From the NCBI RefSeq assembly GCF_025141175.1, contig NZ_CP081155.1, forward strand, positions 3,315,001 through 3,379,000: DNA of 64,000 nucleotides, in the 5' to 3' direction. The stretch comes from Jannaschia sp. M317. GTDB taxonomy: Bacteria > Pseudomonadota > Alphaproteobacteria > Rhodobacterales > Rhodobacteraceae. The position numbers and the translations under genes were made by a program. Below are positions 25,501 through 35,100 of the stretch, one piece after another. Position 1 is the first letter of the stretch, and the number at the start of each line of letters is the position of its first letter. The notes beneath the pieces were generated by a model. It saw nothing but the letters and a program-made list of their open reading frames with translations, was not told the DNA's origin and did no database searches.

Positions 25501-26397
25501 ATGTTCAAGCCCATCGAATTTCCCTCCGGTCCCGCAACCCTGCGAGGTCGGTTCTACAGCCATGGTCCGGGCCTGCGCCCGACGGTGGTCATGGCGCACG
25601 GGACATCCGCCACGATCACCATGGCGATCGACGCCTACGCCGAGGCGTTCCATACGGCGGGCTACGATGTGCTGCTCTATGATCACGCAGGATTTGGCAT
25701 CAGCGGCGGCATCCCCCGGCAAGAGATCAACCCCTGGGTTCAGGCACGCGGCATCCGTGATGCGGTGGCTTTCCTGCGCGCGCAGGACGAATCGCGCGAG
25801 GTGATCCTCTGGGGGGACAGCTATTCCGGGATGATCGTCCTGGTGGCGGGGGCCCTGATCCCGGACGTGGCCGCCATCATCGCGCAGATCCCCGCCTGCG
25901 GGCCGGCCTTGCCAGACTGTGCCGCCAGCGACGATGCGCTGGCGGCACTCGGCCGTATCCTGGCAGAGGGGGACGTAAGCGGGTCGGAGGCGGAGCGGGT
26001 CGGACCGCTGCCCGTCGTCTCGGCCGACCAGATCAACGCCCCCTCGCTTTTACAGCCGATCCAGGCGTTCCGCTGGTTCATCGAATACGGCGGGCGGCAC
26101 GGATCGCGGTGGCAGAACCAGGCCACGCGGATGATCCCCGCGACCGAGGTGCCGTTCCACCCGATCCTGACCGCGCCCTATCTGACGATGCCCACGTTGG
26201 TGATGGTCGGGCAGGATGATGAGATGGTGCATTGCAATCCAGCCGTTCAGCGCGCCGTCTACGATGCCCTTGCCGGACCAAGGGACTGGATGGACATCCC
26301 GGGCGGGCATTTTGGCCTGATCTGGCATCCGGGGCCGATCTTTGATCAGGCGGTGGCTGGACAGCTGGCCTTTCTGCGTGGGCATGTCGCGCCCTGA
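25501..26397 (+). CDS. Alpha/beta hydrolase
   Basis: The 298-residue protein has the alpha/beta hydrolase fold: oxyanion-hole motif VVMAHGTSATIT (about 29-40), DHAGFGISGG, nucleophile elbow WGDSYSG with Ser107, an acid in VGQDDEM (about 238-244) and a catalytic His in PGGHFGL (about 270-276). It has no signal peptide and should be cytoplasmic. The elbow WGDSYSG is common in dienelactone-hydrolase-like and acetyl-esterase-like proteins, but the substrate is unknown. It stands alone, 142 bases after hss. Confidence 0.85.
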   Translation: MFKPIEFPSGPATLRGRFYSHGPGLRPTVVMAHGTSATITMAIDAYAEAFHTAGYDVLLYDHAGFGISGGIPRQEINPWVQARGIRDAVAFLRAQDESREVILWGDSYSGMIVLVAGALIPDVAAIIAQIPACGPALPDCAASDDALAALGRILAEGDVSGSEAERVGPLPVVSADQINAPSLLQPIQAFRWFIEYGGRHGSRWQNQATRMIPATEVPFHPILTAPYLTMPTLVMVGQDDEMVHCNPAVQRAVYDALAGPRDWMDIPGGHFGLIWHPGPIFDQAVAGQLAFLRGHVAP

Positions 26398-26482
26398 CGC
26401 GGGCCGTCTGCGCGTCTGTCGAGGCGCGCGTCTTCACGGATCGTCAATGGACAGGGACGTGACACCGGTCTAGCTGACGGCC

Positions 26483-27709
26483 ATGCGCCTGTTCCCCCTG
26501 TCCCATGCCCATGACCTGCCGGTCTGGCGGCGCCCCGAAGCAATGCTGATGCTGATGGCCTTCGGGATGCCCGTGGCCTTTGCGACCTGGTCGGCGTTGC
26601 TGAACAACTTCACGATCGAAGTGGCGGGCTTCGACGGGTCTGACATCGGCTGGCTGCACACGGTGCGGGAAATCCCCGGGTTCCTGGCCGTGGGGGTCAT
26701 CGCCATCATCATCTTTGTGCGCGAACAGGTGTTGGCGTTGATCGCGCTGATCCTGCTGGGGGTGGCGACCGCGCTGACGGCGCAGTTCCCGTCGCTGGGC
26801 GGAATTTTGACGATCACGCTGCTGTCGTCCATCGGCTTTCATTACTACGAGACCGTAAACCAGTCGCTGCAGTTGCAATGGTTGCCCAAGGATCGCGCAC
26901 CCAGGATGCTGGGCATCCTGCTGTCCATCGGATCTGCCGCGACGCTGGTGTCATATGGGTTGATCGTGCTGACCTGGCGGGCCTTCGACCTGTCGTATGA
27001 CCTTGTCTATTGGGTCGCCGGCGGGTTCACCACGGTGATCGCCGTGGCCGCGTTCTTTGTCTATCCGCAGTTCGAAAGCCCGCATCCACAGGTCAAGAAG
27101 ATGATCCTGCGCCGACGGTACTGGCTGTATTACGCGCTGCAGTTCATGTCGGGCGCGCGGCGGCAGATTTTTATCGTCTTTGCAGGCTTCATGATGGTCG
27201 AGCGGTACGGCTTGGACGTCCATCAGGTGACGCTGCTGTTCATGGCAACGCTGGCGATCAACATGGTGTCTGCGCCGCTGGTGGGCCGGGCCGTGGGCCA
27301 TTTCGGGGAACGCGCCGCGCTGATCCTGGAATATGCCGGGCTGTTCACGATCTTCGTGCTGTATGCCGCGCTCTATGCGTTTGACTGGGGCGTCTGGGCT
27401 GCGGCGCTGCTGTATGTGACGAACCATATCTTTTTCTCGCTGGCCTTGGCGATCAAGACCTACTTCCAGAAGATCGCGGCCCCCGGCGACATCGCCCCCA
27501 CCGCTGCCGTGGCCTTTACGATCAACCATATCGCGGCCGTGTTCCTGCCCGCCTCGCTGGGGTATCTGTGGCTGACCTCGCCTATGGCGGTCTTTGTGCT
27601 GGCCGCGGGCATGGCGCTGGTATCGCTGGGCCTGTCGCTGCTGGTGCCGCGGCACCCGGTCGAGGGGCACGAAACCGTGCTGGCCCGAGGACTGGCGGCG
27701 GCGGAGTAG
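26483..27709 (+). CDS. MFS transporter
   Basis: This 408-residue protein has about 12 predicted membrane helices, with a cytoplasmic loop at about 195-215 ([17 protein letters not shown]) between the two halves of a major facilitator. Motifs include [18 protein letters not shown] in the first loop and an acidic/aromatic [16 protein letters not shown] loop. I cannot name the substrate. It is flanked by a hydrolase and msrA, with 39 bases to the latter, so it may share a transcript with msrA. Confidence 0.85.
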   Translation: MRLFPLSHAHDLPVWRRPEAMLMLMAFGMPVAFATWSALLNNFTIEVAGFDGSDIGWLHTVREIPGFLAVGVIAIIIFVREQVLALIALILLGVATALTAQFPSLGGILTITLLSSIGFHYYETVNQSLQLQWLPKDRAPRMLGILLSIGSAATLVSYGLIVLTWRAFDLSYDLVYWVAGGFTTVIAVAAFFVYPQFESPHPQVKKMILRRRYWLYYALQFMSGARRQIFIVFAGFMMVERYGLDVHQVTLLFMATLAINMVSAPLVGRAVGHFGERAALILEYAGLFTIFVLYAALYAFDWGVWAAALLYVTNHIFFSLALAIKTYFQKIAAPGDIAPTAAVAFTINHIAAVFLPASLGYLWLTSPMAVFVLAAGMALVSLGLSLLVPRHPVEGHETVLARGLAAAE

Positions 27710-27747
27710 CGGCCCCATATATCCGTCAGACCCGACAGGAGGATACG

Positions 27748-28398
27748 ATGTTCAATCTGCTGCGCAAATCGCCCGAGATGGTCACCGCCGACGCGGCCCT
27801 GCCCGGCCGCCCCACCCCCATCCCCACCGCCGAGACGCACCATGTCTTTGGCCGCCCGTTGTCGGGCGAGGTGCCCGACGGCATGGCCGAAGCCATGTTC
27901 GGCATGGGCTGTTTCTGGGGCGTGGAGCGGATGTTCTGGACGCTGCCGGGCGTGCATATGACCTTGGTGGGCTATGCAGGCGGCCACACCGAGAACGCGA
28001 CCTATCAGGAGGTCTGTTCCGGTCAGACGGGGCACAATGAGGTCGTTCGGGTGATCTATGACCCGGAGGTCATCCCCTACGAGGCCCTGCTGCGCGTGTT
28101 CTGGGAAGGCCACGATCCGACGCAGGGCATGCGGCAGGGCAATGACCGTGGGACGCAGTACCGGTCCGGCATCTATACCTACACCGAGGCGCAGGCCGCC
28201 GCGGCAAAGGCCACCAGGGATGCCATGACCCCGCGCCTGCGTGACGCCGGCCTGGGGACGATCACAACCGAGATCCTGCCCGCGCCCGCGTTCTATCACG
28301 CCGAGGATTACCACCAGCAATACCTGTCGAAAAACCCCGGCGGTTATTGCGGGATCGGCGGCACCGGCGTGACCTGTCCGATCGGCACGGGGGCCTAG
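27748..28398 (+). CDS. msrA: Peptide methionine sulfoxide reductase MsrA
   Basis: The 216-residue enzyme reduces methionine-S-sulfoxide in proteins. The catalytic motif is GMGCFWG (Cys55), followed by the substrate-binding [18 protein letters not shown] and [19 protein letters not shown], and the C-terminal EDYHQQYL and [12 protein letters not shown] with likely recycling cysteines. It has the usual ~35-residue N-terminal extension. AGGAGG is 8 bases before the ATG. A palindrome gggggcctaggccccc spans the stop (28389-28404) and may fold as a terminator without a U-tract. Confidence 0.96.
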   Translation: MFNLLRKSPEMVTADAALPGRPTPIPTAETHHVFGRPLSGEVPDGMAEAMFGMGCFWGVERMFWTLPGVHMTLVGYAGGHTENATYQEVCSGQTGHNEVVRVIYDPEVIPYEALLRVFWEGHDPTQGMRQGNDRGTQYRSGIYTYTEAQAAAAKATRDAMTPRLRDAGLGTITTEILPAPAFYHAEDYHQQYLSKNPGGYCGIGGTGVTCPIGTGA

Positions 28399-28832
28399 GC
28401 CCCCACAACCGGTCCCAGCGCCACAGGTCCGGACGGCGGGAAGCTCCGCGTTCGGTGTCGACCCGTGCCGGGGCGTCGTGCCTGATCGTTTACCGGATCA
28501 TCACCGTGCTCCGACCCGGCCCGCCGTTGGCGTCGACGGCAGGACCGCCGATCCCGTGCCGCCTGGGACCGGATCTTGTCGCGACGGGGGCTGTCGGTCG
28601 CCGGTTCATCGACCACGCCCGCCTGGCACCGTGATCGCGCATCATTCCCGGCGCGTCAGCCTGCGCGCGCAAACCCTGCGACCCGGCAGGCCGATCAGCA
28701 GACATGGCTATACCCAGATCTACCCCGGGCCATATCCCGGCGGGATCGGGAGCCGTTCCCCCCGCCACGCTCTGACGCCGCGGCGATCAAACCGACCCGC
28801 GAGAGAGGGCGATGGTCGGACATTCGGGCGGC
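28399..28832. other. Gene-free region between msrA and the arsR-type gene
   Basis: About 430 bases of high-GC DNA. Open frames exist on both strands but show no family resemblance, no good ribosome binding sites and Arg/Pro-rich frame-shift-like composition. I see no repeat or RNA. The next signal is the double operator at 28833-28881. Confidence 0.5.
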
Positions 28833-28881
28833 TTGACGTGATACCCCTAGGTATCATATTAAAAGGATACCAAATGGTATC
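28833..28881 (+). promoter_or_regulatory. Promoter with two ArsR-type operators
   Basis: Two copies of GATACC-N4-GGTATC lie at 28840-28855 (spacer ccta) and 28866-28881 (spacer aaat), 26 bases apart. A TTGACG -35 (28833-28838) precedes the first copy and an AT-rich -10 region (tatcatatta, about 28852-28861) falls between them. A bound dimer would cover the promoter, so the next gene, an ArsR-type repressor, probably represses itself. Confidence 0.8.
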
Positions 28882-28905
28882 ACAAGGACACCCCATGCCC
28901 CCGCC

Positions 28906-29247
28906 ATGCAAGAACATCCTGCGATGACTGCCGCCCGAGAACAGGCCGGGTTCCGCGCGCTCTCGGATCCGACCAGACGGGAGATCCTGCGGATCCTCGC
29001 GCGGTCCGACATGACCATCGCCGAAGTGGCCGAGAATTTCGACATGACCCGCGCCGCCGTGAAAAAACACCTGTCCGTTTTGTCCGATGGCGGCCTCATC
29101 ACCGTGCGCGCCGCAGGTCGCAGCAAGGTCAATGCGCTCAACCCCGACGGGCTGCGGCGGGTGGTCGATTGGTTCGGCTACTTCGACGCCTTTTGGGACG
29201 ACCGCCTCGCCCGCCTGAAATCCGAGATCGAAAAGGACGCCCAATGA
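28906..29247 (+). CDS. ArsR-family transcriptional repressor
   Basis: The 113-residue protein is a winged-helix regulator with FRALSDPTRREILRILA (about 16-32), the recognition helix in FDMTRAAVKKHLSVLSDGG (about 45-63), and a wing with LITVRAAGRSKVNAL. It has no metal-binding Cys box, and its partner is an SRPBCC protein, so it belongs to the metal-independent ArsR/AHSA1 pairs found in many bacteria. Double operators upstream suggest autoregulation. ATG 28906 is used; ATG 28924 is a possible shorter start. Its stop overlaps the ATG of the partner gene. Confidence 0.92.
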   Translation: MQEHPAMTAAREQAGFRALSDPTRREILRILARSDMTIAEVAENFDMTRAAVKKHLSVLSDGGLITVRAAGRSKVNALNPDGLRRVVDWFGYFDAFWDDRLARLKSEIEKDAQ

Positions 29248-29654
29248 CCAACCGTACCCTGCGCAAGACGATCTACCTGCGTGCCACACCAGAAACCGTC
29301 TGGGCCTATCTGACCGATCCCGACAAGCTGTCCACGTGGTTTCATGCCCCAAAGGCACCGCTGGTCGAAGGCCGGTTCGAGATGTTCGGCACCACATCCG
29401 GCGATCTGCTGATCTGGGGCGAGGTCTTGCGGGCAGAGCCGTTCCGGCACCTCGACTACAGCTTCACCGTCAAGCCCATGGGCGATGCCGTCAGCACCGT
29501 GCGTTGGACCCTGACCCCGGTGGAGGGCGGAACCGAACTGGCCCTGATCCACGAGGGGTTGCCGCATACGGCAGAGGCCTTCGATCTGACCTTGAACCTG
29601 GACAAGGGCTGGGACGACCATCTGGGCCGCTTGCGCGCCACGCTCCACGGCTGA
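29244..29654 (+). CDS. SRPBCC (AHSA1/CalC-type) domain protein
   Basis: This 136-residue protein is a START-like SRPBCC fold: RKTIYLRATPETVWAYLTDP at the start, STWFHAP, a central GEVLRAEPFRHLDYSF and a C-terminal long helix with GWDDHLGRLRATL. These proteins bind small hydrophobic ligands in a deep cavity. Translation is coupled to the repressor gene by an ATGA overlap, so the ligand sensed or removed here may be the inducer of the pair. The ligand is not known. Confidence 0.9.
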   Translation: MTNRTLRKTIYLRATPETVWAYLTDPDKLSTWFHAPKAPLVEGRFEMFGTTSGDLLIWGEVLRAEPFRHLDYSFTVKPMGDAVSTVRWTLTPVEGGTELALIHEGLPHTAEAFDLTLNLDKGWDDHLGRLRATLHG

Positions 29655-29660
29655 GCGGAC

Positions 29661-29712
29661 CGGGCGGCGGCCCCTGCCCCGCCGCCCGATCTTCTTCTCG
29701 GCCCAAATACTC
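29661..29712. repeat. Hairpin plus roseobacter-type intergenic repeat, copy 1
   Basis: A perfect inverted repeat (cgggcggcgg 29661-29670 / ccgccgcccg 29679-29688) is followed by tcttcttctcggcccaaa and tactc (29690-29712). The latter motif recurs, with changes, at 52757, 58370 and 59837, always at gene ends. The hairpin plus following T-rich tract could end the upstream transcript. Confidence 0.75.
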
Positions 29713-29863
29713 AGATCCGACAGGACGGTCGGCGCCACGGACGGCCATGATCCGACCGATTGACGCCAGGCACCGAACGAATGGCCCCGATCCCGTCCCA
29801 TCATCGTCAGACGGATGCACCATTCCACGGCGAACCTCGTGGGACGAAATCTGCGTGGGCCCC

Positions 29864-30460
29864 ATGATTCAAGATGACATCGCCATTCCTGCCATCGCGT
29901 TTATCGCGGTGGTCTTCGTCCTGCTCGCCAAGGCAGGTGGGCGGTCACGCGGGGGCAGGTCAAAGTCGACGACCGTGGCCGCCAAATCCTCTGCGATGGA
30001 TGGATGCCAGGTTCGGACCAAACCGATCATGAGCACCGAACAGGGGCGCGTCCACGAAATGTTGATCGCCATCCTTGCCGACAGGAATGTCTACCTGTGC
30101 CCGGAGGTCAGCCTCTCTGCGGTGTTCACCCTACGCCACCCCGGCGACAGCAACAAAGCCTTTGCCGCGCGCGGCACGTTTAGCCAGAAGTACGTGGATT
30201 TCCTTGTCACCGATCACCGCCACCTGCCGATTTGCGGCATCGAATACCATGGCTCCGGCCATCGGGGCGGAACGTCAGAGATCCGCGACGCGGCCAAGCG
30301 GCGTGTGTTCGAGATGGCCGGCCTGCCCCTTGTCGAAGTGGAAAAAGGTGTGACGGCCGAAACGCTCCGCGCGCGGGTGGAAGGTGTGCTGCCGGACAAG
30401 GTGCGCAGGCGGGTGCCGTCACCGCCGGGCCGCGCCCCTAGTCCCAACCGGCGCGGATAA
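29864..30460 (+). CDS. DUF2726-domain protein with N-terminal membrane anchor
   Basis: The 198-residue protein has a membrane helix at about 6-25 (IPAIAFIAVVFVLLA), a basic linker, and a DUF2726 domain (about 60-180) with VHEMLIAILADRNVYLCPEV, KYVDFLVTD and GIEYHGSGH. DUF2726 has the look of a restriction-endonuclease-like nuclease core, with the Asp of VDFLV and the Glu of IEYHG in suitable positions, but activity has not been shown for this group as far as I know. It stands alone, and its 3' end overlaps the convergent hemB gene by 23 bases. Start ATG 29864 gives the membrane helix. Confidence 0.8.
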   Translation: MIQDDIAIPAIAFIAVVFVLLAKAGGRSRGGRSKSTTVAAKSSAMDGCQVRTKPIMSTEQGRVHEMLIAILADRNVYLCPEVSLSAVFTLRHPGDSNKAFAARGTFSQKYVDFLVTDHRHLPICGIEYHGSGHRGGTSEIRDAAKRRVFEMAGLPLVEVEKGVTAETLRARVEGVLPDKVRRRVPSPPGRAPSPNRRG

Positions 30461-31448
30461 GGGTGGCGGCCTCGGGGGCGAAGTAGGTCAGCACGCCGTC
30501 GCACCCGGCGCGGCGGAAGGCCATCAGGCTTTCCATCATCGCCTTTTCACCGTCGATCCAGCCATTGCCCGCCGCCGCCCGGATCATCGCGTATTCGCCG
30601 CTGACCTGATACGCATAGGTCGGCACCGCGAAGGCGTCCTTCACCCGGCGGCAGATGTCGAGATAGGGCATGCCCGGTTTGACCATGACCATGTCCGCCC
30701 CCTCGGCGATGTCGCGGCCCACGGCGCGCAGCGCCTCGTCGGCGTTGAGCGGGTCGAGTTGATAGGTTTTCTTGTCGCCTTTCAGCGCGCCGGATGCCCC
30801 CACGGCATCGCGGAACGGTCCATAGAACGCCGAGGCGTATTTGGCGGCATAGGACATGATCGTCGTATGGATCAGTCCCGCCTCTTCCAGAGCGGCGCGC
30901 ATGGCCCCGATGCGACCGTCCATCATGTCCGACGGCCCCAGAATATCGGCCCCGGCCTCGGCCTGGGCCAGGGCCATCTTGACCAGCGCCGCGACACTTT
31001 CGTCGTTCACGATCTCTCCGCCCCGGACGATACCGTCGTGGCCCTGCGCGTTGTAGGGGTCCAGCGCGACATCCGTCATGATCGCAATGTCGGGCACCGC
31101 CGCCTTGATCGCGCGGATGGCGCGGTTCGACAGGTTTTCGGGGTTCCACGCCTCTTCGCAGAGGTCGGTCTTCAGCGCCGGGTCCGTATAGGGAAACAGG
31201 CAGATCGCCCGGATGCCAAGAGCGTGGGCCTCGGCGGCGGCTTCGACGGTCAGATCGACCGAGCGGCGGATGACGCCGGGCATCGACGGCACCTCCTGCG
31301 TGGTGGCGCAGCCGTCGCAGACAAACACCGGCCAGATCAGGTCGTCGGTCGAAAGCCGATCTTCGCGAGACAGCGCGCGCAGGGCGGGCGTGCGGCGCAT
31401 CCGGCGCGGGCGTGACAGGGGGAAGGCGGGGGGATGGGATTTGGACAT
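30438..31448 (-). CDS. hemB: Delta-aminolevulinic acid dehydratase (porphobilinogen synthase), Mg type
   Basis: The 336-residue enzyme joins two 5-aminolevulinates to porphobilinogen in heme, cobalamin and bacteriochlorophyll synthesis. Schiff-base lysines are in SYAAKYASAFYGPF and MVKPGMPYLD. The metal-site loop reads TDVALDPYNAQGHDG, with Asp/Ala in place of the cysteines of zinc enzymes, so it is the magnesium-dependent type. An in-frame extension of 191 codons upstream is antisense to the next gene and is not coding. The start at 31448 has an AGGAAGG-like site on its strand. Confidence 0.97.
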   Translation of the reverse strand: MSKSHPPAFPLSRPRRMRRTPALRALSREDRLSTDDLIWPVFVCDGCATTQEVPSMPGVIRRSVDLTVEAAAEAHALGIRAICLFPYTDPALKTDLCEEAWNPENLSNRAIRAIKAAVPDIAIMTDVALDPYNAQGHDGIVRGGEIVNDESVAALVKMALAQAEAGADILGPSDMMDGRIGAMRAALEEAGLIHTTIMSYAAKYASAFYGPFRDAVGASGALKGDKKTYQLDPLNADEALRAVGRDIAEGADMVMVKPGMPYLDICRRVKDAFAVPTYAYQVSGEYAMIRAAAGNGWIDGEKAMMESLMAFRRAGCDGVLTYFAPEAATLIRAGWD

Positions 31449-31574
31449 GCTCGACCTTCCTGTGACACTCGGGCATCGGTGCCACGGGCGGCCCTGCCGA
31501 TCAACCCGCCCCCCTTGCATTCCCACCCGCCGCCGGGCGACACGGGGGCAAGAAACGATACGACAGGCCCCTCC

Positions 31575-32102
31575 TTGGATCTTTTTTGGCTGGAAAGCGC
31601 GTTCGAAGTCATCGACTTCCGCTCCTTCTCGAACCTGTGGTTCTGGATCGCGCTTGCGGCGCTGTGGTCGACGGCGTCCCACTGGGCCGTGGGCGTGCCC
31701 TTTGACACCGTGCGGCGGGCGGCGCGTGGCAACGCGCAGGCACTGCACGACATGGAAGTATTGGCCAACATCCAGGCGCGCAGATTGCTGTTCATCGCCG
31801 ACGCGACGGGGCTGATTTCGACCGCATTGACGTTTTTCACGGTGACGATGCTGTCGTTGCTGGCCTTCCTGTACTGGGTGGAATTCGCTCAGGCGATTCT
31901 GCTGCTGTTCCTGCCGATGATGCTGGTGGCCTGGCTGAACCTGCGCACCGCGCGCCAGATCGAAGGGCTGGACCCCATCGACCTGGGCAACCTGCTGGCG
32001 GCGCATCGCAAGCAGGTGCAATTCGTCGGCGTGATCTCGATCTTTGTGACCTCGATGTTCGGGATGTGGGTCAATCTGAACCAGAACGTGCTGGGCGGCT
32101 GA
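31575..32102 (+). CDS. Conserved roseobacter membrane protein, TTG start
   Basis: This 175-residue protein has three to four membrane helices (about 18-37, 75-100, 105-125, 150-170) and starts MDLFWLESAFEVIDFRSFSN. I know similar roseobacter proteins that begin a few residues before an ID-RSFS motif; some databases call them a component of the SufBCD complex, which the sequence does not support. No ATG fits: the only upstream ATG (31434) lies in the hemB start and would add 47 non-conserved residues, so the TTG at 31575 is chosen. It is divergent from hemB and 43 bases before mfd. Confidence 0.7.
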   Translation: MDLFWLESAFEVIDFRSFSNLWFWIALAALWSTASHWAVGVPFDTVRRAARGNAQALHDMEVLANIQARRLLFIADATGLISTALTFFTVTMLSLLAFLYWVEFAQAILLLFLPMMLVAWLNLRTARQIEGLDPIDLGNLLAAHRKQVQFVGVISIFVTSMFGMWVNLNQNVLGG

Positions 32103-32145
32103 CCCCGCCGGTTGACATGCCCCCCCGGTCGGTTACCTGACGGCC

Positions 32146-35100
32146 ATGCCAGACACTGTGCCCGCCCCCGAAGAGCCCGCCGTGACGGCGACTGCCCCGC
32201 TGCCTGCGGGCCACATCCGCGTGGGGGGCGCCCCCGAGGGGTTCGACGCCCGCGTCCTGCTCAAAGAACTGGAACGGGGCCGCCCGGTCGTGCACGTCGC
32301 CCGCGACGACAAACGGGCCGAGGCCATGGCCGCCGCGCTGCGGTTCCATGCGCCGGGCACGACAGTCGTTCGGCTGCCTGCCTGGGATTGTCTGCCCTAT
32401 GACCGGGTGTCGCCTGCCGCCGACGTGTCCGCCGCGCGGATGTCGACGCTGACCGCGCTGGCCCATGGTTTGACGGGCAAGTTCATCTTGCTGACGACGC
32501 TGGGCGCGGTGACGCAACGGGTGCCGGCGCGTGCAACGCTCAAGGGTGCGGGCTTTGCCGCCCGCGTGGATCAGCGCATCGACGAGGCGGCGCTGCGCGA
32601 TTTCCTGGTGCGCATGGGCTTTACCCAGACCCCCACGGTGATGGAGCAGGGCGACTGGTCGCCGCGTGGCGGCATCATCGACATCTGGCCACCGGGGGAA
32701 CCTGCGCCAGTGCGTCTTGATCTGTTCGGCGACACGCTGGACGGGCTCCGGCGCTTCGATCCGGTGACGCAGCGCACGACCGAACAGCTCAAGATGATCG
32801 AACTGGCCCCTGTGTCGGAGGTCATTCTGGACGGCCCCGCGATCACGCGGTTTCGCCAGACCTATCGCATCGAATTTGGCGCGGCGGGCACGGACGATCC
32901 GCTGTATGAGGCGGTGACCGCGGGTCGCAAGGCACAGGGGATCGAGCATTGGCTGCCGTTCTTCCACGAAACGCTGGAAACGCTGCCCGACTTTCTGCCC
33001 GATGCCGCCTGGGTCATGGACGACGCCAGCCTTGCGCATCACGCCGACCGCTGGGTGCAGATCCTGGACATGTACGACAATCGCCGCGAGGCGATGAAAG
33101 CCAAGGGCCGCGTCGACAGCGTCTATAAACCCGCGCCGCCCGACGGTCTGTATCTCTCGCCCGAGGCCTTTGGCGCGGTGCTGACCGGCAAGCGGGTGCT
33201 GCATCTGTCCCCGTTTTCCACCGCCCCCGGCCCTGGCGTCATCGACGCAGGCGGGCGCGCAGGCCGGTCGTTCGCGCCCGAGCGGCAGCTGGAGGCCGTG
33301 AACCTGTTCGAGGTGCTGGCCGAGCATATTGCCGAGAAGCGGCGCACCGGGGCCGTCGTCATCGCCAGCTACTCGGGCGGGGCGCGCGAACGGCTGCAGG
33401 GCCTGCTGGAGGATCAGGACGTCGCCGGGGCCCGCCCGATCAAACGCGCGTCCGAGGTCGCCTCCGGAGAGCTGGGCCTGGCCATCTGGCCACTGGACCG
33501 GGGGTTCGAGGGGCCCGTGGGCGACGGCCGCCTGACGGTGATTTCCGAACAGGACGTGCTGGGCGAACGGCTGATCCGCGGCAAGAAAAAGAAGCGGCGG
33601 GCCGAGAATTTCCTGACCGAGGCACAGGCCCTGTCGGTGGGCGACCTGGTGGTGCACGTGGACCACGGGGTCGGTCGGTTCGTCGGGTTCGAGACGGTCG
33701 ACGCGGCAGGCGCGCCGCATGAATGCCTGACGCTGGAATATGCGGGCGGGGACCGGCTGTTCCTGCCGGTCGAGAACATCGAACTGCTGTCGCGTTTCGG
33801 CTCCGAGGAGGGGCTGCTGGACAAGCTGGGCGGCGGGGCCTGGCAGGCGCGCAAGGCCCGTCTGAAGGAACGCATCCGACAGATCGCGGAACGGCTGATG
33901 CGGATCGCGGCGGAACGCGCGCTGCGCCGCGCCCCGATGCTGGAGGCGCCGGCGGATATGTGGGAAACCTTTGCCGCCCGCTTCCCCTACGAGGAAACCG
34001 ACGACCAGATGCAGGCCATCGAGGATGTCGCCTCCGACCTGGGGTCGGGCCGCCCGATGGACCGGCTGGTGGTTGGCGACGTGGGTTTCGGCAAGACGGA
34101 AGTCGCGATGCGCGCGGCCTTCATCGCCGCCGCCACGGGCAAGCAGGTGGCGGTGATCGCGCCCACGACCCTGTTGGCGCGCCAGCACGCCAAATCGTTC
34201 TCGGACCGGTTCCGGGGGCTGCCGATGGTGGTCCGGCAATTGTCCCGCTTTGTCACCCCCAAGGACGCGACGGCGACCCGCGCGGGCATCGCAGACGGCA
34301 CCGTGGACATCGCCATCGGCACGCACGCCTTGCTGGCAAAACAGGTCAAGTTCGCGGACCTGGGGCTTTTGGTCATCGACGAAGAGCAGCATTTCGGCGT
34401 TTCCCACAAGGAACGGCTCAAGGAGATGCGCAGTGACGTTCACGTCCTGACGCTGTCCGCGACACCGATCCCGCGGACCTTGCAGATGTCGCTGACGGGC
34501 GTGCGCGACCTGTCGGTGATCGGCACCCCGCCCGTGGATCGCCTGGCCATCCGCACCTACGTCAGCGAGTTCGACGCCGTCACCGTGCGTGAAGCCCTGC
34601 TGCGGGAACACTATCGCGGCGGGCAATCCTTTATGGTGGTGCCCCGGATCAGCGATTTGTCGGAAATGGAACAGTTCCTGCGCGAACAATTGCCCGAGTT
34701 GAGCTACGTCATCGCCCACGGCCAGCTGGCGGCGGGCGATTTGGATGAACGGATGAATGCCTTCTACGACGGGCGTTACGACGTATTGCTCAGCACGACG
34801 ATCATCGAGTCTGGCATCGACATCCCCACGGCCAACACCATGGTCATCTGGCGGGCCGACATGTTCGGTTTGTCCCAGCTCTATCAGATCCGGGGCCGGG
34901 TCGGACGGTCAAAGACGCGGGCCTATGCCTATCTGACGACGAAGCCGCGCGCCAAGCTGACGCCGCAGGCCGAACGTCGCCTAAAGGCATTGGGCTCGAT
35001 CGACGCATTGGGCGCGGGGTTCAACATCGCCAGCCAAGACCTTGATTTGCGTGGGGGCGGCAACATCATCGGCGAAGAGCAATCGGGCCACATGAAGGAA

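Noticed and set aside
28478..28927. 149-codon open frame upstream of the arsR-type gene
   Set aside because: Pro/Arg-rich, no ribosome binding site, and it runs through the double operator.
31449..32021. 191-codon N-terminal extension of hemB
   Set aside because: It is antisense to the membrane protein gene at 31575, and HemB has its normal length from 31448.
32071..34719. Very long minus-strand open frame (882 codons) opposite mfd
   Set aside because: It is the mirror of mfd's biased codon use in GC-rich DNA; the translation has no family features and mfd is certain.
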